A DNA stretch of 64,000 nt from an uncultured Flavobacteriales bacterium (GTDB taxonomy: Bacteria > Bacteroidota > Bacteroidia > Flavobacteriales > UBA1820): the NCBI GenBank assembly GCA_902478645.1, contig CABSLV010000007.1, positions 1 through 64,000 on the forward strand. The letters run 5' to 3'. The position numbers were made by a program, and so were the translations under genes. Positions 6,715 to 14,380 of this stretch are shown here, piece after piece. The notes beneath the pieces were generated by a model. The model ran no database searches. It saw only the letters and a program-made list of their open reading frames with translations, and was not told where the DNA came from. The first letter of the stretch is position 1. Every line of letters begins with the position of its first letter.

Positions 6715-7311
6715 TTAAATTTCCACCCTGCGGCACGTTATTTTCCCCTGCGGGGTAAAACAAACATCGAGCGGGACATCGTCCGGGGTCGCATCGTCGA
6801 TGGGGTCGGAGCAAGGCGGGAAGAAAGACAGCCCCGCCTTGACCGCATCGGGGCGGCAACAACGCAAGAAGCGGTCGTAAAATCCCCGTCCGTATCCCAC
6901 CCGGGTTCCCTGCGCATCGTAGGCCAGCAGCGGCACCAGGATCAGGTCGATCGCCTCCGGGAGGACGCGCTCCAAGGCCTCGGGGTGGAGCGGCTCGGGA
7001 ATACCGAAGCGGTTCTCGGCCAAGGGGTCTTCCCGGCGCAGGCGGTAGTGTGCCAACTCCCCGGTCGAAAAGTCCGAGACGGACACCACCGCGGTCTTTC
7101 CCCGGCGGAAGATCTTCTCGAGGATCGGGAAGGTATCGATCTCCCCCTGGCGGCGGATGGGCAGAAACAGGTGCACGGTCGTTGCCGAGCGAAATTCCCG
7201 GCTGCGCACTACCGCTTGGCCTACGGCGGCGGAAAGCTCCGCCGCCTTCCCGGACGGAAGTTCCCTGCGGAGCTGCTTGTACTGCGCGCGAAGTTCTTTC
7301 TTGGTAGCCAT
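6715..7311 (-). CDS. 5-formyltetrahydrofolate cyclo-ligase
   Basis: 198 residues, full length for the family (MTHFS, YgfA/Fau). It converts 5-formyl-THF and ATP into 5,10-methenyl-THF, returning a storage folate to one-carbon metabolism. Seen in the sequence are the basic N-terminal KKELRAQYKQLRRELP, the substrate-binding FLPIRRQGEIDT, LVPLLAYDAQGTRVGYGRGFYDRFL, which is the signature ATP-binding loop, and the closing DVPLDVCFTPQG. It is cytoplasmic. Upstream (7320-7360) is a near-perfect direct repeat GTGTCTTTTTATG of unknown meaning. Confidence 0.93.
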   Translation of the reverse strand: MATKKELRAQYKQLRRELPSGKAAELSAAVGQAVVRSREFRSATTVHLFLPIRRQGEIDTFPILEKIFRRGKTAVVSVSDFSTGELAHYRLRREDPLAENRFGIPEPLHPEALERVLPEAIDLILVPLLAYDAQGTRVGYGRGFYDRFLRCCRPDAVKAGLSFFPPCSDPIDDATPDDVPLDVCFTPQGKITCRRVEI

Positions 7312-7512
7312 GGCCCGTTTTGTGTCTTTTTATGTCGTCGCGTGTGTCTTTTTATGCATTTCCTGTTCGTATCTATCCCCTCCGGGGTGTCTTTTCCGGC
7401 CATCCATTCCGGTGCTTTCCCCCTCCGATGCGGACAGCGCGGCGCAAAAACAAAGGGAGGCAGGGTGGATTTTGCACAAAAATCGCTAAATTAGCTATCC
7501 GAATCCATCCCT

Positions 7513-7845
7513 ATGTCAGACATGATCCTTACTACCACACCTTGCATCGAAGGCCGGAAGGTCCAGGACTACCTGGGCATCGTCTCCAGCGAGACCATCA
7601 TCGGGGCCAATGTATTCCGCGACTTTTTTGCCAGCATCCGCGATATCGTGGGCGGCCGGTCCGCTTCGTACGAGGAGGTCCTCCGAGAGGCCAAGAACCA
7701 TGCTTTGCGGGAACTGGAAGAAAGAGCACGCGCTTTGGGCGCAAACGCCGTGGTCGGCATCGACCTGGACTACGAAACGGTAGGCGAGCGGGGCAGCATG
7801 CTGATGGTAACCGCTTGCGGTACCGCTGTCCGGGTGGAGGACTAA
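7513..7845 (+). CDS. YbjQ/UPF0145-family protein
   Basis: 110 residues, the standard length of the YbjQ (DUF74, putative heavy-metal-binding) family, which forms pentamers in solved structures but has no proven function. Family features are the N-terminal strand MILTTTPCIEGRKVQDYLGIVSSE, the helix with REAKNHALRELEERARALGANAVVGIDLDYE and the final MLMVTACGTAVRVE. A second ATG at 7522 could be the true start. The stop codon overlaps the stop of the convergent DUF493 gene by three bases. Confidence 0.85.
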   Translation: MSDMILTTTPCIEGRKVQDYLGIVSSETIIGANVFRDFFASIRDIVGGRSASYEEVLREAKNHALRELEERARALGANAVVGIDLDYETVGERGSMLMVTACGTAVRVED

Positions 7846-8132
7846 AGCCGGATCACGCTGGGAATGTCCGCCGTCGCTTTGTATTTTTCCAGAATATCGT
7901 CCGCCGACGAAGCCTTCAGGACGATCGTCAGGCTGACGTAGTTCCCTTTGGAGGATGGGGTTTCCGTTACGGTAGTGGCAGAACCCTCGAAGGCTTTTTC
8001 GATCTGCGCCCGGGCGTCGGTATCGGCGCGGACGATGAACTTGAAGGGATACTCTCCCGGGAAACTCATTCCTTTTTCCAGACTCTGGCGGAATTTCTCG
8101 CTGTACAACTGGTCTTTTACGCTTTCTTCCAT
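7842..8132 (-). CDS. DUF493 (YbeD/UPF0250) family protein
   Basis: 96 residues with the compact ferredoxin-like, ACT-like fold of YbeD. The motif FPGEYPFKFIVRADT near residue 25 and the C-terminal GNYVSLTIVLKASSADDILEKYKA are typical. The family has no established activity. It begins six bases after the waaA stop, so it is the last gene of the leftward unit that includes waaA. Its stop codon (7842-7844) overlaps the YbjQ stop on the other strand. Confidence 0.85.
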   Translation of the reverse strand: MEESVKDQLYSEKFRQSLEKGMSFPGEYPFKFIVRADTDARAQIEKAFEGSATTVTETPSSKGNYVSLTIVLKASSADDILEKYKATADIPSVIRL

Positions 8133-8138
8133 AGCAGT

Positions 8139-9401
8139 TTACTTTTTATCGGTCAATTCTTCCACCAGCGCCTCGACGATCTTCTGGGTGGCACCGGCAT
8201 TGTTGCGTACAAAATCGCGGGAAGCCATCGCACTGTGGGAAAATGCTTTGGGGTCGTCCAGGAAACGCCCCACGGCTTCGATAAACTCTTCGGAGTCGCC
8301 CACTACCGTCAATCCCCCGCAGCCTTTCAGTCCCACGGCTTCGATGTAGTCGGCATAGTTGGGTCCGCACAGCACCGGACGGCCGAACACGGCCGGCTCC
8401 AACACGTTGTGGATCCCGGAGCGGGTAAAGCCTCCCCCGATCAGGGTCAGGTCGGCATACGAATAGACCTTGGTGAGGATGCCTACCGTATCGAGCACCA
8501 GTACCCGGGCTGAAGCCAGGTCGGCTCCTTCGCGTTGGGTATACAGCACCGCACCGGGCAGGGCAGCGCACAAGCGGCGTATCCGCTCGGGATGGATGTC
8601 GTGCGGAGCGATGAGGTACTTGACGCCCGGATCGGAGGCTCGCGCGGTGATGAGTGCTTCCATGAGTTCCTCGTCCTTTTCCCAGGCCGAGCCGGCTACT
8701 ACCAGTTTTTTCCCGTCCTTGAAAGCCTCCATGAACGGCAGGGTGTTATCCCGCTTGAGGATGTCCGCCACCCGGTCGAAACGCGTGTCGCCCGCTGCCC
8801 GGCAATTTTTGATCCCGATCGAGCGGAGCAGGGACACGCTCTCTCCGTCTTGGGTGAAGATCCGGGTAAAGAGCGGCAGCAGACGCCGCATGAAACGTCC
8901 ATAGGGTTTGAAAAATGCCTGACGGGCATCGAAACGCGCGCTGATCAGGTACAGGGGGATGTGTTCCCGATGGATGCGCTGGAGGAAATTGCCCCAAAAC
9001 TCGTACTTGATAAACACGGCTGCGGCCGGACGTACCATCCGTACGAAGTCGCGCGCCGCGCTGGGCGTATCGAAAGGCAGGTAAGTTACAATATCGGCTC
9101 CCGGATAGTCCTTGCGCACGTTGTACCCCGAGGGGGAAAAGAACGTCAGCAGGATCCGCACCTCGGGCATGCGACGGCGCAGGGTCTCCAAGACGGGACG
9201 ACCCTGTTCGAACTCTCCCAACGAGGCGGCATGGAACCACACGATGCGGCTGCCCTGAGGCAAGGCGGCCAAACGCTGGCGAAGCGTACGCCGCCAATGG
9301 TTGCGCCCGGCAGCTGCCTGACGGCTCTTGGTGTTGAACACCCCATGCACACGCAGCAAGCCCGGAAGGGTACGCATCGAGAGGTTGTAAAAAATATTCA
9401 T
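8139..9401 (-). CDS. waaA: 3-deoxy-D-manno-octulosonic acid (Kdo) transferase
   Basis: 420 residues, the normal size for WaaA/KdtA (GT30). It transfers Kdo from CMP-Kdo to the lipid A precursor at the inner face of the cytoplasmic membrane. The N-terminal part has the GT30 segment WFHAASLGEFEQGRPV with the catalytic Glu, then LLTFFSPSGYNVRKDYPGAD. The C-terminal half carries a CMP-Kdo site (GSAWEKDEEL; IAPHDIHPERI; IGGGFTRSGIHNVLEPAVFGRPV). The rotated N-terminal membrane anchor is weak here, as MNIFYNLSMRTLPGLL is short. It is followed at six bases by DUF493 and preceded at 95 bases by dnaG. Confidence 0.95.
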   Translation of the reverse strand: MNIFYNLSMRTLPGLLRVHGVFNTKSRQAAAGRNHWRRTLRQRLAALPQGSRIVWFHAASLGEFEQGRPVLETLRRRMPEVRILLTFFSPSGYNVRKDYPGADIVTYLPFDTPSAARDFVRMVRPAAAVFIKYEFWGNFLQRIHREHIPLYLISARFDARQAFFKPYGRFMRRLLPLFTRIFTQDGESVSLLRSIGIKNCRAAGDTRFDRVADILKRDNTLPFMEAFKDGKKLVVAGSAWEKDEELMEALITARASDPGVKYLIAPHDIHPERIRRLCAALPGAVLYTQREGADLASARVLVLDTVGILTKVYSYADLTLIGGGFTRSGIHNVLEPAVFGRPVLCGPNYADYIEAVGLKGCGGLTVVGDSEEFIEAVGRFLDDPKAFSHSAMASRDFVRNNAGATQKIVEALVEELTDKK

Positions 9402-9496
9402 GACTGTATCGATCGATTAGATTTTTTCCACATATTCCGTTGTGCTTTCCCTTTCGCTCTGTTCCCGGCAGAAAGGCTCCGCAACACTGCATCCCG

Positions 9497-11476
9497 TTAC
9501 ACCACGCGATTGCCCAGTTCCTTGCTCAAACGGGTGCGGATCTCGAGCAAGGTCTTCCACTCTTCCATGAGGGCTTCCCGCTGCGTGTCGGACAAAGGGT
9601 TCTCCTGGGAAAACTCTCCCTGGATCTCCGCCATGCGGGTGCGCAGGTACGCATCCTGATAGCGCAGGACCAGATCCCGCGTATAGGCAGCCGCTACGGC
9701 TGAAAAGTCGCGCACCGGAACCCCCATGCGCTCCCACCCATCCAAACGATATTCCTCGGCCAGCAGCGACGAGACAGCCTCGACCATCGCCTGATCCTCG
9801 CTGCGCAGCAGGGCGGAGACATCGATGGCGCAACCGGCCCCCACCTGCACCCGGATGGCCTCGTAGATGGCATTGAGCGTGGCGTCGCGCAGGGAAAGTC
9901 CCTCGGCCGACAACGAATCGACGATCTCCCGGGCTACGGTGGTCCGTTCGGTCTCCAGGTGCTCGGTGGTCGTCCCGTCGGGATTGTCGTCCAGCACGGG
10001 TTCTTCGACCTCGATCTCCATGTCCCCGTAACGGAGCATCGTGGCTACCATGTCGCGTTCGAGGGCGGAAAAAGGATCGGCCGAGGGGCGGGGTTCTCGG
10101 TCCACCTCCAGGCGCTCGCGCATCCGGGCTGCCTGGGCGGCCCGGTCGGCCGCAGCGCGGTATTCCTGGCGGTTGTGTTCGTCGATCTGCGCCAGCTCGC
10201 GAAACAGCGAACTCTCCGAGACGTCCATGATGCGGGAAGCCTCGCGCAGGTACACCTCGCGCTTGATGTAGTCCGATATTTTCGAGATGGACACCACGAT
10301 GTCCCGCACCAGACGGGACTTGAGGATGGGATCGCCGGAGGCTTCCTCGAGCAGCATCCGCGCCTTGAAATCGATGAAGTCCGTCCGGTTCTTCTCCAGA
10401 TAGTCCTTGAGCTGCTCAGCGGTGTGCTTGCGCGCGAACGAATCGGGATCGTCGTTGTCCGGAAAGGTGAGCACGCGCACGTTCATGTCGGCCGCCAGTA
10501 GCATGTCGATGCCCCGGAACGAAGCCTTGATGCCGGGGGTGTCCCCGTCGTAGAGCACGGTGATGTTCTGGGTGAGGCGTTTGATCAGGCGGATCTGCCC
10601 GTCGGTGAGCGAGGTGCCGGAGGAGGCCACCACGTTTTCCACCCCGGCCTGGTGCATGGATATGACGTCCGTATAACCTTCCACCAGGTAGCACGAATCC
10701 TGCCGCACGATGGCGTTTTTGGCCTGATAGAGACCATAGAGGATGTCGCTCTTGTGGTAGATGGGGTTCTCGGGCGAATTGAGGTACTTGGCAATGGTCT
10801 TTTCGGTCTGCATCGTCCGCGCGCCGAAACCGGCCACGCGCCCCGAAAACGAGTGGATGGGAAAGACCACGCGCCCGCGGAAACGGTCGGTATAGCGTCC
10901 GTCGTCCCGTCGGATGGACAGCCCGGAGGTTTCGAGGTATTCGGCCTGATACCCGGCCTTGAGCGCCGCTTCGGTGAAGGCGGACCAAGCTTCGGGGGAG
11001 TATCCGAGGCCGAATTTTTCGATCGTAGCGTCGGAAAATCCCCGCTGGCGGAAATACGTCAGTCCGACATTGCGCCCTTCGGGGGTCTGGTGCAGCTGCT
11101 CGCGAAACCACTGGGCGGCGTATTCGGTAACCACGTACAGGCTCTCGCGTTCGTCGGCTTCCTGTTTGGCCTGGGGAGAGAGCTGGGTTTCCTCGATCTC
11201 GATCCCGTATTTTTTGGCGATATGACGGATGGCTTCGGGATAAGAGCAATGCTCGATCTCCATGATGAAGGTAACCATGCTGCCTCCCTTGCCCGAGGAG
11301 AAGTCTTTCCAGATACCCTTGGAGGGAGATACGACAAACGAAGGGGTCTTTTCGTCGTTGAACGGAGAAAGGCCTTTGTAGTTGGCCCCGGCACGTTTGA
11401 GCACGACGAAATCGCCCACCACTTCCTCGATGCGCGCTTCGGAAAACACCCGGTCTATCGTCTGGCGGGAGATCAT
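9497..11476 (-). CDS. dnaG: DNA primase with a zinc-ligand-free N-terminal domain
   Basis: 659 residues with the usual DnaG layout: N-terminal CHC2-like domain (1-100), TOPRIM polymerase core (about 255-340; VEGYTDVISMHQAG and YDGDTPGIKA) and a C-terminal helicase-binding part. It makes RNA primers for replication. The N-domain aligns well with classical primase (KTPSF; GKGG) but all four zinc ligands are changed: the C-P-F-H motif is S37-P-F-N40 and the second Cys pair is Asp58 and Ser61. From memory, Flavobacteriia primases look similar, so this is probably a clade variant rather than a defect. The start codon overlaps the upstream stop (ATGA). Confidence 0.95.
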   Translation of the reverse strand: MISRQTIDRVFSEARIEEVVGDFVVLKRAGANYKGLSPFNDEKTPSFVVSPSKGIWKDFSSGKGGSMVTFIMEIEHCSYPEAIRHIAKKYGIEIEETQLSPQAKQEADERESLYVVTEYAAQWFREQLHQTPEGRNVGLTYFRQRGFSDATIEKFGLGYSPEAWSAFTEAALKAGYQAEYLETSGLSIRRDDGRYTDRFRGRVVFPIHSFSGRVAGFGARTMQTEKTIAKYLNSPENPIYHKSDILYGLYQAKNAIVRQDSCYLVEGYTDVISMHQAGVENVVASSGTSLTDGQIRLIKRLTQNITVLYDGDTPGIKASFRGIDMLLAADMNVRVLTFPDNDDPDSFARKHTAEQLKDYLEKNRTDFIDFKARMLLEEASGDPILKSRLVRDIVVSISKISDYIKREVYLREASRIMDVSESSLFRELAQIDEHNRQEYRAAADRAAQAARMRERLEVDREPRPSADPFSALERDMVATMLRYGDMEIEVEEPVLDDNPDGTTTEHLETERTTVAREIVDSLSAEGLSLRDATLNAIYEAIRVQVGAGCAIDVSALLRSEDQAMVEAVSSLLAEEYRLDGWERMGVPVRDFSAVAAAYTRDLVLRYQDAYLRTRMAEIQGEFSQENPLSDTQREALMEEWKTLLEIRTRLSKELGNRVV

Positions 11477-13161
11477 CGTGCGAAAGAGATTTGCGGGAGA
11501 ATCTTCCCGAGTATTTTTTCAGTAACCAGGTACGTAGGCCGCACCCCTGCCTCGCCCAAAGGCCCGGAAGCCAGGGTGAGGGAAGTGTCCAGGGGATTGT
11601 CCGAAGCGTAATACGCGTAGTTCAACTGCACGTCCCGCGAGATGTTGCCCCGGATGCGCGAATGGGCCTGGATGGCCTTCTGGTAGTGTGCACCTTCCAT
11701 TTCCAGCCCGATGGCACGCCAGGAGGAACGGTGGAAAAACTCCAGCACGTCCTTGTTCTGCAACGAAGTCCCCAGCACGGTGATCAGCGGCCCTTCGAAC
11801 ACGCGCAGGCCGCACCCCTGAAAGTCGTCCTCGGAAAGCGCGTTGTCCAGCGGATAGTTGTCCGCCGTCCCCTCGAAGATATAAGCGGTAGGCACCATGA
11901 TGTCGCCCTTGCCGCCTTCCAGAATGCCGGCTTTTCCCATGATGGATACCGAACGTACATCCAGGTATTCCTTTCCGCCCTGCGGCCGGTCGATGGGCTT
12001 GAGCAGTTCGTCCATGATCTCGAACGCCTGCTCGCCGAAAGCGTAGTCCAGCACGAACAGCACGGGGGCCTGGTCCTCGGGCAGTGCTTCAAAATGCTTT
12101 GCCAGCAAGGGGACCACCCGGATGTCGAAGATCTGCACATCGACGCTGGCTCCGGTGGCATCGGCCACATAGGTCATGCCGTGGGATTCCGCATAGCGCG
12201 AAACGAGTTCGCGCAGCGCATGGTTCTTTTCCCGGGAAAGGGTGAGGTAGAGCCCCTCCGGCACTTTCTTTCCGGACTGCTCCAACGCATCCCGGGCATA
12301 GAGGATGTTCATCACGCTGTGCATGTTGGCACTGATGATGTGCAAGGGGCGTTTTTCCAGCCCGAGTTCCACCAGGCGGTTCTTGACCTGGACGGCCCAG
12401 CGTTCTCCGTGCACATGGTGCCCGATCCGTTCACGAAGCAGGGAGGAGAAGACGATCTCACGATCTTTGCCCTCGGCAGCTTCCTGCAGGGACAGCCGCC
12501 CCATGTGGTACACCAGGCGGAAGATGCGGTCCGGATCGTCCGGGGTGGCAAACTTGTCGTACACCGCCCGGATCTCCTCGAACGAGCGTCCCAGGAGGAT
12601 GGACAGATACGAGAGATACACCTCGCGGGTGTTCTCGTCCAAAGCGGCTGGCTGGCAGACGAGCTGCTCGATCTTGCGCCACTCGCGGGAGGTGCCTCCT
12701 TCGGGCAGGCGGGCATGGCGCATGATCTTGTCCGCTTCGTTGTACAAAAAAGTAAGATGGGTGAGCGCGTCGTAAATCTCGGACCGGCCGTGCGTCACCT
12801 GGATGTTCATCTGGTCGGCGTCGATGCGGAAACACAAGTGGCGGCGGCGTGCAGGGACGATGGGCTCGAAGGCGGTCTCGAAGCCTTCCTCGGAAGTGAA
12901 GTGGATGTAGCGGCACTCCTCGATGCCTCGGGGCAAACGATCCACGACGTAGGTCAGTCCGTTGAGTTCCACCTTGTCCGGATCGGCGATCGAGCCGTAG
13001 ATCTCGGGGGAGAGTTCCAACAGGCTGCTCCGAAGGGACTCCCCGGAAACGCCTCCCGGTTTGTAAAAGCCCCGGTTGAACAAATGGCGCATGGTGATGT
13101 ACAGTCGCTCGATGGCACTGCTGGATTCCTGCGCCCGGGTTCGTTTCTTTTGCGGCAACAT
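11473..13161 (-). CDS. Conserved Bacteroidota protein of unknown function (DUF6909-like)
   Basis: 562 residues starting at MLPQKKRT (13161). The frame is open further up to 13428, but that stretch is low-complexity, antisense to the neighbouring dehydrogenase and does not look coded. I believe it belongs to the DUF6909 family, without certainty. The first half is helical. The second half has alpha/beta character (ISANMHSVMNILYARDAL; VPTAYIFEGTADNYPLDN) and ends in LGTSLQNKDVLEFF followed by GLEMEGAHYQKAI, which recalls the purine-binding segment of nucleoside phosphorylases and AMP nucleosidases. A nucleotide-processing role is therefore possible. Its stop overlaps the dnaG start (ATGA), so the two are translationally coupled. 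Confidence 0.6.
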   Translation of the reverse strand: MLPQKKRTRAQESSSAIERLYITMRHLFNRGFYKPGGVSGESLRSSLLELSPEIYGSIADPDKVELNGLTYVVDRLPRGIEECRYIHFTSEEGFETAFEPIVPARRRHLCFRIDADQMNIQVTHGRSEIYDALTHLTFLYNEADKIMRHARLPEGGTSREWRKIEQLVCQPAALDENTREVYLSYLSILLGRSFEEIRAVYDKFATPDDPDRIFRLVYHMGRLSLQEAAEGKDREIVFSSLLRERIGHHVHGERWAVQVKNRLVELGLEKRPLHIISANMHSVMNILYARDALEQSGKKVPEGLYLTLSREKNHALRELVSRYAESHGMTYVADATGASVDVQIFDIRVVPLLAKHFEALPEDQAPVLFVLDYAFGEQAFEIMDELLKPIDRPQGGKEYLDVRSVSIMGKAGILEGGKGDIMVPTAYIFEGTADNYPLDNALSEDDFQGCGLRVFEGPLITVLGTSLQNKDVLEFFHRSSWRAIGLEMEGAHYQKAIQAHSRIRGNISRDVQLNYAYYASDNPLDTSLTLASGPLGEAGVRPTYLVTEKILGKILPQISFAR

Positions 13162-13246
13162 AGGATGGTTTCTTTCGGTAAAGGTACGAATTTTTGCGGC
13201 GTGCCGGACAGCCCGTTGCGGGCGGCGGCCAGGGGGTGGCGGCGGA

Positions 13247-14182
13247 TCAGTCCAGCGCGCGGATCTTCTCCAGGATGGCGCGAGCCATCTTGCGGTTGGA
13301 TTCGTGGGTCCACCCGGCGATGTGGGGGGTGAGCACCACCCGGGGCGAATGCACCAGGTAGGAGAACTCCTCGGGCAGCTCCCCTTGAAAGAAGTCCTCG
13401 AACGAGGATTTTTCGTACTCCAGCACATCGAGCGCCGCTCCCGTTACCCGGCCTTGTTCCATGGCCCGGACCAGATCGCGGGTGACGCAGCAGGCGCCCC
13501 GTGCCGTATTGATGAAATAGATCGGTTTTTTGAACCCTTCGAAAAACGCCCGGTCGGCCATCGCCCGGGTGAGCGGGGTGAGCGGTACATGGAGGCTGAC
13601 GATGTCCGCCCGCTCGAACAGTTCGTCCATCGAAGCGCGGCGGGCATACGCATCGGAATAGTCCCCTTCCTTGATGTCGTACGCGAGGGTCTCCACGCCG
13701 AAGCCCGAAATGCAGCGGGCGAACGATCCGCCCATGTTTCCGTAACCGATGATGCCTACGGTGCGTCCCTGTATTTCGTACCCGCGGTTGCCTTCGCGGA
13801 TCCAGCGGCCGCTGCGCACCTGGGCGTCGGCGATGGCGATGCGGCGCATCAGGGTAAGCAGCATCCCGACGGCGTGTTCGCCCACTGCCTGGCGGTTGCC
13901 TTCGGGGGCGGCGATGAGCCGAATGCCTTTCGAGGCGGCGTATTCGGTGTCGATGTTTTCCAGTCCGGCGCCTACCCGGGCGATAAAGCGCAGGGAAGTC
14001 CCGGCGTCGATAAACGCGCGGTCTATCTTGAAACGGCTGCGGATGATGATCCCCTGGTAGCGTCCCAGGGTGGCTTGTACCGCTTCCTTGGGCGAAGTAT
14101 TGTCCAGGGTGCAACGATGCCCGTCGGCGGTGAGCTGCTCCCACAGCCAGGGATCGGTCGTGTCAATAAAAAGAATGTCCAT
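13247..14182 (-). CDS. D-isomer-specific 2-hydroxyacid dehydrogenase (phosphoglycerate-dehydrogenase-like)
   Basis: 311 residues from MDILFIDTT; the frame continues upstream to 14239, but those codons fall in a palindromic intergenic region. It has the Rossmann motif VGIIGYGNMGGSF and the catalytic set: Arg in FINTARGACC, Glu in ALDVLEYE and His in LTPHIAGWTHESN. There is no C-terminal ACT domain, so if it is a 3-phosphoglycerate dehydrogenase it is the short form without serine feedback. The substrate could equally be another 2-hydroxyacid, since no serB or serC lies beside it. It is NAD(P)-dependent and cytoplasmic. Confidence 0.85.
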   Translation of the reverse strand: MDILFIDTTDPWLWEQLTADGHRCTLDNTSPKEAVQATLGRYQGIIIRSRFKIDRAFIDAGTSLRFIARVGAGLENIDTEYAASKGIRLIAAPEGNRQAVGEHAVGMLLTLMRRIAIADAQVRSGRWIREGNRGYEIQGRTVGIIGYGNMGGSFARCISGFGVETLAYDIKEGDYSDAYARRASMDELFERADIVSLHVPLTPLTRAMADRAFFEGFKKPIYFINTARGACCVTRDLVRAMEQGRVTGAALDVLEYEKSSFEDFFQGELPEEFSYLVHSPRVVLTPHIAGWTHESNRKMARAILEKIRALD

Positions 14183-14209
14183 GTCTTTTCGTGTTTTTAT
14201 CTCTTTACA

Positions 14210-14261
14210 GCAGGTTTCCGCCCGGGAAAGGATCATCATCCCTTCCCGGGCGGAAACCTGC
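14210..14261. terminator. Long hairpin between DUF4301 and the dehydrogenase
   Basis: 23-nt arms (14210-14232 and 14239-14261) pair with one G-T mismatch around TCATCA. A T run follows on the plus strand but not in the direction of the flanking minus-strand genes. It may therefore stabilise or process the 3' end of the DUF4301 message rather than terminate it. Confidence 0.5.
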
Positions 14262-14380
14262 TTTTTCCCGTTCTTTTTTCAAAACTTTTTCACCGCTCTC
14301 CTGCTCCTTTTCCTCTCTCTTCTCCCCCCCCTTTGGCGCAGGGAAAAACGGCAGGGTTTCACGGGGCAAGGGCAGAGCGA

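Noticed and set aside
13162..13428. N-terminal extension of the unknown protein upstream of MLPQKK
   Set aside because: The extra 89 residues are Pro/Arg/Ser/Trp-rich, overlap the dehydrogenase gene and look non-coding.
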